Below are positions 60,571-64,000 of a stretch of 64,000 nt of DNA, in pieces. A model generated the notes under the pieces. It was given only the letters and a program-made list of their open reading frames with translations, was not told the DNA's origin and searched no databases. Position numbers and translations under genes: made by a program. Numbering within the stretch: position 1 is the stretch's first letter; each line of letters begins with the position of its first letter. The DNA is from JBGPLJ01 sp035644395 (lineage in GTDB: Bacteria > Pseudomonadota > Gammaproteobacteria > Steroidobacterales > Steroidobacteraceae): NCBI GenBank assembly GCA_035644395.1, contig DASQOR010000090.1, positions 1 to 64,000 on the forward strand, given 5' to 3'.

Positions 60571-62268
60571 TCAGTTCCGCTTCGGGTTCTCCGCTGCCAC
60601 GATGCGATTGATATTCCACTGCTGTGCGATGGAGAGCACCGTGTTCGTGACCCAGTAAAGCACGAGGCCCGCGGGAAACCACACGAAGGTGAAGGTCATG
60701 AACAGGGGCATCAGCATGAAGACCTTCGCCTGGACCGGATCCGGCGGCGTCGGATTCAGCTTGTACTGGCCGAACATCGCAAGACCGTTCAGGATCGGCA
60801 GCACGAACCAGGGATCGCGCGCGGAGAGGTCCTGGATCCACAAGCCGAACGGCGCCTGGCGCATTTCGACGCTCTCGAGCAGCACCCAGTAAAACGCCAG
60901 AAAGAATGGAATCTGCACCAGCATGGGCAGGCAGCCCGCCGCGGGATTGACCTTCTCTTTCTTGTAGAGATCGAGCATCTCGCGGCCGAGCTGCTCCTTG
61001 TTGTCCTTGTAGCGCTCCTGCAGCGCCTTCATGCGCGGAGCGAGATTGCGCATCTTGGCCATGGAGCGGCCGCTCTTCTGGCTCAGCCAGTAGAACGCAG
61101 CCTTGATGGCGATGGTGGTGAACACGATCGCCCAGCCCCAATTGCCGAACACGCCGTGCATCCAGCTGAGCACGACGAAGAGTGGTTTCGCGATGATCCA
61201 CAGCTTGTTGTAATCGACCGTGTGGTCGAGTCCTGGGCCAGCCTCCACGAGCTGCGCCTGCAGCTTGGGACCGACAAAGAACCTCTCCTTGAATTGTCCC
61301 GAGGCCCCGGGAGCGATCGCGTGGTTCGGGCCGCGCGCCAGCAACAGGAAGTCGTCGCCCTGGACCTGCAGGCTGTAGCGATAACTCTGCCCGGCCGCAG
61401 GCACGATGGCCGCGACAAAATGGTGCTGCAGGGCAGCCAGCCAGCCACCTGTGATGGTCGCCGCGAACGTCTTGTCCGCATCGTCCGTGACCTTGAGCTT
61501 GCGATACTTTTCACCGTCATAGATCGCTGGGCCGCGGAACGAATACGACTCGACGTCGAACATCGACCTCTCGAGCGGCAGCGAGTGACGCAGGAGCTGC
61601 GCATAGGAAGCGGCTTCCCATTGGGTCGGTGATCCATTGCGCACGTCGTACTCAAGGTCGATCTGATAGCTGCCGCGCTTGAACAGGAATGTCTTGGTAA
61701 CCGAAACGCCACCGGCGCTCGTCCAGGTCAGCGGAACCTGCAACTGCGCCTGGCTGCCTTCCAGGCGATATTCCGTGGCGGCCGCGGAAAATTGCGTGTG
61801 ATGGTCGGGCGCGGTCGCTGCGTCAGTCACTGACAATCCGGACTGAAGCAGGAACATTTTCGCCGTGTCCTCGTCGTCGAGCAGGCGCACCGGAATTTCC
61901 GGATGGTCCTTGTGCAGCGGGTACTTCGGGAGGTCGGCGCGCACCAGGTCGCCGCCCGCCAGCGAGATCTGCAGGTCGAGCACGTCCGTTACGACATGAA
62001 CCACGGGGGACGCAGGAGCCGCGACCGGCGTGGGCGCGGTCGCCGTCGTCGCCGCGGTAGTTGCCGGAGCCGAGGTTTCGAGGGCCGGCACGGCATCACC
62101 CAGCTTGGGCTGCGCTTCGGCCACCGGCGCCGGCGTACCGGGCACGGACGTTTGCGACGCTTGCGTGGCCGGCAAGGCCTTCGGACTGTGATCCAGCACC
62201 CAAGCCTGGTAGTTCATCCAGAGCGCCAGCGCGAGGCCACCCCAGAGAAAAATGCGTGGGTTACCCAT
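60571..62268 (-). CDS. yidC: Membrane protein insertase YidC
   Basis: 565 aa. N-terminal helix (IFLWGGLALALWMNYQAW), a large periplasmic domain typical of Gram-negatives, then five helices with FGNWGWAIVFTTIAIKAAFYW, where the charged residue in the hydrophilic groove is Lys. Inserts membrane proteins alone or with SecYEG. ATG 62268 (MGNPRIFLW) is the family start; the stretch upstream overlaps yidD. The start overlaps the yidD end by 8 bp. Confidence 0.98.
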   Translation of the reverse strand: MGNPRIFLWGGLALALWMNYQAWVLDHSPKALPATQASQTSVPGTPAPVAEAQPKLGDAVPALETSAPATTAATTATAPTPVAAPASPVVHVVTDVLDLQISLAGGDLVRADLPKYPLHKDHPEIPVRLLDDEDTAKMFLLQSGLSVTDAATAPDHHTQFSAAATEYRLEGSQAQLQVPLTWTSAGGVSVTKTFLFKRGSYQIDLEYDVRNGSPTQWEAASYAQLLRHSLPLERSMFDVESYSFRGPAIYDGEKYRKLKVTDDADKTFAATITGGWLAALQHHFVAAIVPAAGQSYRYSLQVQGDDFLLLARGPNHAIAPGASGQFKERFFVGPKLQAQLVEAGPGLDHTVDYNKLWIIAKPLFVVLSWMHGVFGNWGWAIVFTTIAIKAAFYWLSQKSGRSMAKMRNLAPRMKALQERYKDNKEQLGREMLDLYKKEKVNPAAGCLPMLVQIPFFLAFYWVLLESVEMRQAPFGLWIQDLSARDPWFVLPILNGLAMFGQYKLNPTPPDPVQAKVFMLMPLFMTFTFVWFPAGLVLYWVTNTVLSIAQQWNINRIVAAENPKRN

Positions 62269-62521
62269 GCGGCAGTTCTCTTGCAAGATGGGAGCCTGCC
62301 AAGGCATCGGCTGGCGGAACCGGGTCATAGCCGCCTGCATGCCACGGGTGACACCGAAGAATGCGCTTGAATCCCATCCAGCAACCGCGAAGCGCGCCGT
62401 GCGCTTCAATCGCTTCACTCGCATAGCACGAACAGGTCGGATGAAACCGGCAGGAGCGGCCGATCAACGGACTCAGTGTCCACTGGTAGAGGCGGATGGC
62501 GGTCAGGAGGAAGCGGCGCAT
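62261..62521 (-). CDS. yidD: YidD family membrane protein insertion factor
   Basis: 86-aa protein. Family motif RSCRFHPTCSCYASEAI with conserved cysteines, and ILRCHPWHAGGYDPVP. Amphipathic N-terminal helix. It assists insertion by YidC/Sec. Overlaps rnpA by 19 bp and yidC by 8 bp. Confidence 0.95.
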   Translation of the reverse strand: MRRFLLTAIRLYQWTLSPLIGRSCRFHPTCSCYASEAIEAHGALRGCWMGFKRILRCHPWHAGGYDPVPPADALAGSHLARELPHG

Positions 62522-62856
62522 TTTCTGATCAGATTCAGCCAGTGCGTGGCGAGACTTGTTCTCAATACTTCGGGCGCAGCACTCTTTGCAGGCGGGCGCG
62601 CCGTGATCACGATGTCAATCTGGGGCAAGGCGTGCTGCTGGTGCCGGAAGCTCTCGCGAATCAACCGTCGCAACCGGTTGCGCGCGACGGCTGAACCGAG
62701 CGCGCGCACGCTGACCGACATGCCAAGGCGAGCGCCGCCCGCCTGGTTCGCGCGAAACGCCACGCCGAAATACGAATCTCCCGATCGCCGTCCATTCTTG
62801 TAGACACTATCGAACTCCGCAGTGGAGCGGATTCGCTGACGGGGTCGGAATGGCAA
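62503..62856 (-). CDS. rnpA: Ribonuclease P protein component
   Basis: 117 aa basic protein that binds RNase P RNA. RNR motif in AVARNRLRRLIRESFR; N-terminal IRSTAEFDSVYKNGRR. Follows rpmH by 35 bp and overlaps yidD. The C-terminus has a short extension. Confidence 0.97.
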   Translation of the reverse strand: MPFRPRQRIRSTAEFDSVYKNGRRSGDSYFGVAFRANQAGGARLGMSVSVRALGSAVARNRLRRLIRESFRHQQHALPQIDIVITARPPAKSAAPEVLRTSLATHWLNLIRKCAASS

Positions 62857-62891
62857 ACGCCGGATCGTGGCTCCGTTCGCGAGTCACGAGA

Positions 62892-63026
62892 CTAGGGAAT
62901 CAATCGCTTGCGGCCCTTGGCGCGGCGACGCGACAGAACCAAGCGCCCGCCTTTGCTCGCCATGCGTGCGCGAAATCCGTGAGTTCGTTTGCGATGGATC
63001 TTGCTCGGTTGATAAGTGCGCTTCAT
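62892..63026 (-). CDS. rpmH: 50S ribosomal protein L34
   Basis: 44-aa protein read from the reverse strand: begins MKRTYQPSKIHRKRTHGF and ends GRKRLIP, the invariant L34 pattern. ATG 63026 has GAGGG 6 nt upstream. Next to dnaA as in most bacteria. Confidence 0.98.
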   Translation of the reverse strand: MKRTYQPSKIHRKRTHGFRARMASKGGRLVLSRRRAKGRKRLIP

Positions 63027-63316
63027 GATGAGCCCTCATCGCCATTCGTCGAACCCTGATTCGAACGACAAATAGAACGATAAGCTGTTGAAAACAAAAA
63101 AGGGTCTGAAAAAGAGGCGGCAAGGGTACGCACCGACTTCGGGGCTGTCAATAGATTCGCCGAAAGACAGCAGACTGATTTCTCGCTGTTTTTCCCGCGA
63201 TTTTCCGACGACCGCCGGGGCGCTTCGCACGTGCTAGCGAGCGCGTTTTCGAAGTTATAGACTGCGCCCCCTTTTCGCTGGTCAGTCACCTCCGTCACAC
63301 CTCGAAGATCGCGCTA
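63027..63316. other. rpmH-dnaA intergenic region, usual site of oriC
   Basis: 290 bp between divergent rpmH and dnaA. It is AT-richer than its surroundings (notably 63067-63117). Reading both strands, I find no perfect 9-mer DnaA box (TTATNCACA); the closest is TGTCAATAG at 63147-63155 with two mismatches. So the gene context suggests an origin nearby, but the sequence does not show it here. No clear promoter for either gene can be assigned. Confidence 0.5.
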
Positions 63317-64000
63317 GTGCAAGCTGCGTCATTGTGGAATCGTTGTCTGCGGCTGCTGGAAGCCGAGCTCCCCGAGCAGCAATTTAATACGTGGTTGCGC
63401 CCGCTTCAGGCCGTCGAGGAAGGCGGCACGCTGCGCTTGTTTGCGCCGAACCGATATGTCGTCGACTGGGTGAATCAGAATCTTCGCGGCCGCATCGCCC
63501 AGGTGCTCGGCACCGTTGCAAGCCCCGACACCCCGCAACTCGTACTCGAGGTGGGATCCCGCCCGGTGGCGACCAACGGGCATGGGGCAGTCGCCTCCGC
63601 AAGTCCAGCGGCTTCCAGGTCGGTCGCTCCCGCCGAAGGCTTGGTTATTGGCGGCCGGCTGAATCGCGACTTCACGTTCGACCGATTCGTGGAAGGTAAG
63701 AGCAATCAACTCGCGCGTGCCGCGGCGATGCAGGTGTCCAAGAATCCGGGTCGTGCCTACAACCCATTGTTCATCTACGGTGGTGTCGGGCTCGGCAAGA
63801 CGCACCTGATGCAGGCCGTCGGCAACCTGATGCTCGCGAGCAGCCCCGACGCACGCGTTGCTTATGTGCACTCCGAGCGATTTGTCGGCGACATGGTCCG
63901 GGCCCTGCGCCATAACACGATGAATGAATTCAAGACTGCCTACCGGACGCTCGATTGCCTGCTGATCGACGACATTCAGTTCTTTGCGGGAAAAGACCGT
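63317..64000 (+). CDS. dnaA: Chromosomal replication initiator DnaA (C-terminus beyond window)
   Basis: First 228 codons. Domain I (LWNRCLRLLEAELPEQQFNTWLRPL), a short variable domain II, and the start of the AAA+ domain III (FTFDRFVEGKSNQLA, P-loop GGVGLGKTHLMQA, Walker B LLIDDIQFF). The start is GTG 63317; no ATG fits before domain I. The ribosome binding site is weak, consistent with limited DnaA synthesis. Confidence 0.97.
   Translation, partial: MQAASLWNRCLRLLEAELPEQQFNTWLRPLQAVEEGGTLRLFAPNRYVVDWVNQNLRGRIAQVLGTVASPDTPQLVLEVGSRPVATNGHGAVASASPAASRSVAPAEGLVIGGRLNRDFTFDRFVEGKSNQLARAAAMQVSKNPGRAYNPLFIYGGVGLGKTHLMQAVGNLMLASSPDARVAYVHSERFVGDMVRALRHNTMNEFKTAYRTLDCLLIDDIQFFAGKDR

Overview
The window is a dense, GC-rich bacterial chromosome segment that ends on the right at the dnaA region. 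The order dnaA | rpmH-rnpA-yidD-yidC-mnmE, then mnmG, rsmG-parA-parB, the nine-gene atp operon, glmU and glmS is the ancestral origin-proximal order of Gammaproteobacteria. YgiQ, the TonB/ExbD/TonB-receptor genes, a methylcitrate-cycle operon and frequent GTG/TTG starts fit a free-living aerobic gammaproteobacterium near Xanthomonadales, Nevskiales or Steroidobacterales. That lineage is an inference from gene order and sequence style, not a database result. I saw no rRNA, tRNA, CRISPR array, insertion sequence or prophage.

Layout. 1-10.8 kb: a cation/proton antiporter cut by the left edge, ygiQ, a lipoprotein, small envelope and metabolic genes (EipA-like, GFA family, methyltransferase), a lone molybdopterin-binding oxidoreductase subunit, a TonB, a PsiF-like protein, a LysE exporter, peptide deformylase and a CBS protein. 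10.9-17.5 kb: a five-gene reverse-strand operon combining CheX, a CheY-like regulator, a membrane CheA-like kinase, a receiver-like Ser/Thr kinase and a receiver-like/TonB fusion. This is the most unusual block. 17.7-22.3 kb: outer-membrane barrel, ExbD and a large TonB-dependent receptor. 22.4-29.4 kb: an EF-G paralogue, an orphan Xre/MbcA-type antitoxin-like gene, an MFS permease with a large inserted loop, and a GGDEF-EAL protein. 29.4-34.6 kb: glmS, glmU, an SPFH protein and two small genes. 34.6-41.6 kb: atpIBEFHAGDC with a good sigma70 promoter. 41.7-44.1 kb: parB, parA, rsmG. 44.1-53.8 kb: an accessory block (prpDCB, acuI, MBL hydrolase, di-haem cytochrome c, Sel1-like protein, glutathione peroxidase, peptide-binding protein) lying between rsmG and mnmG, which are usually adjacent. 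53.8-64 kb: mnmG, a secreted hydrolase co-translated with an ABC exporter, mnmE, yidC, yidD, rnpA, rpmH and the first 228 codons of dnaA.

How the parts work together. glmS and glmU make UDP-GlcNAc for the envelope; YidC inserts membrane proteins, including ATP synthase subunits. MnmE and MnmG together modify tRNA wobble uridines. ParA/ParB segregate the origin region. AcuI can turn acrylyl-CoA into propionyl-CoA, which PrpC, PrpD and PrpB convert to pyruvate and succinate. TonB, ExbD and the TonB receptor are parts of one type of energised uptake, but no ExbB gene is in the window.

Repeats of note: a perfect 29-bp inverted repeat whose outer ends coincide with the stop codons of two convergent genes, a hairpin sharing its GGGGACAG core in the atpD-atpC spacer, and a REP-like palindrome between prpC and prpD. 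No intergenic stretch exceeds 300 bases; the longest are 63027-63316 (290) and 8553-8825 (273).
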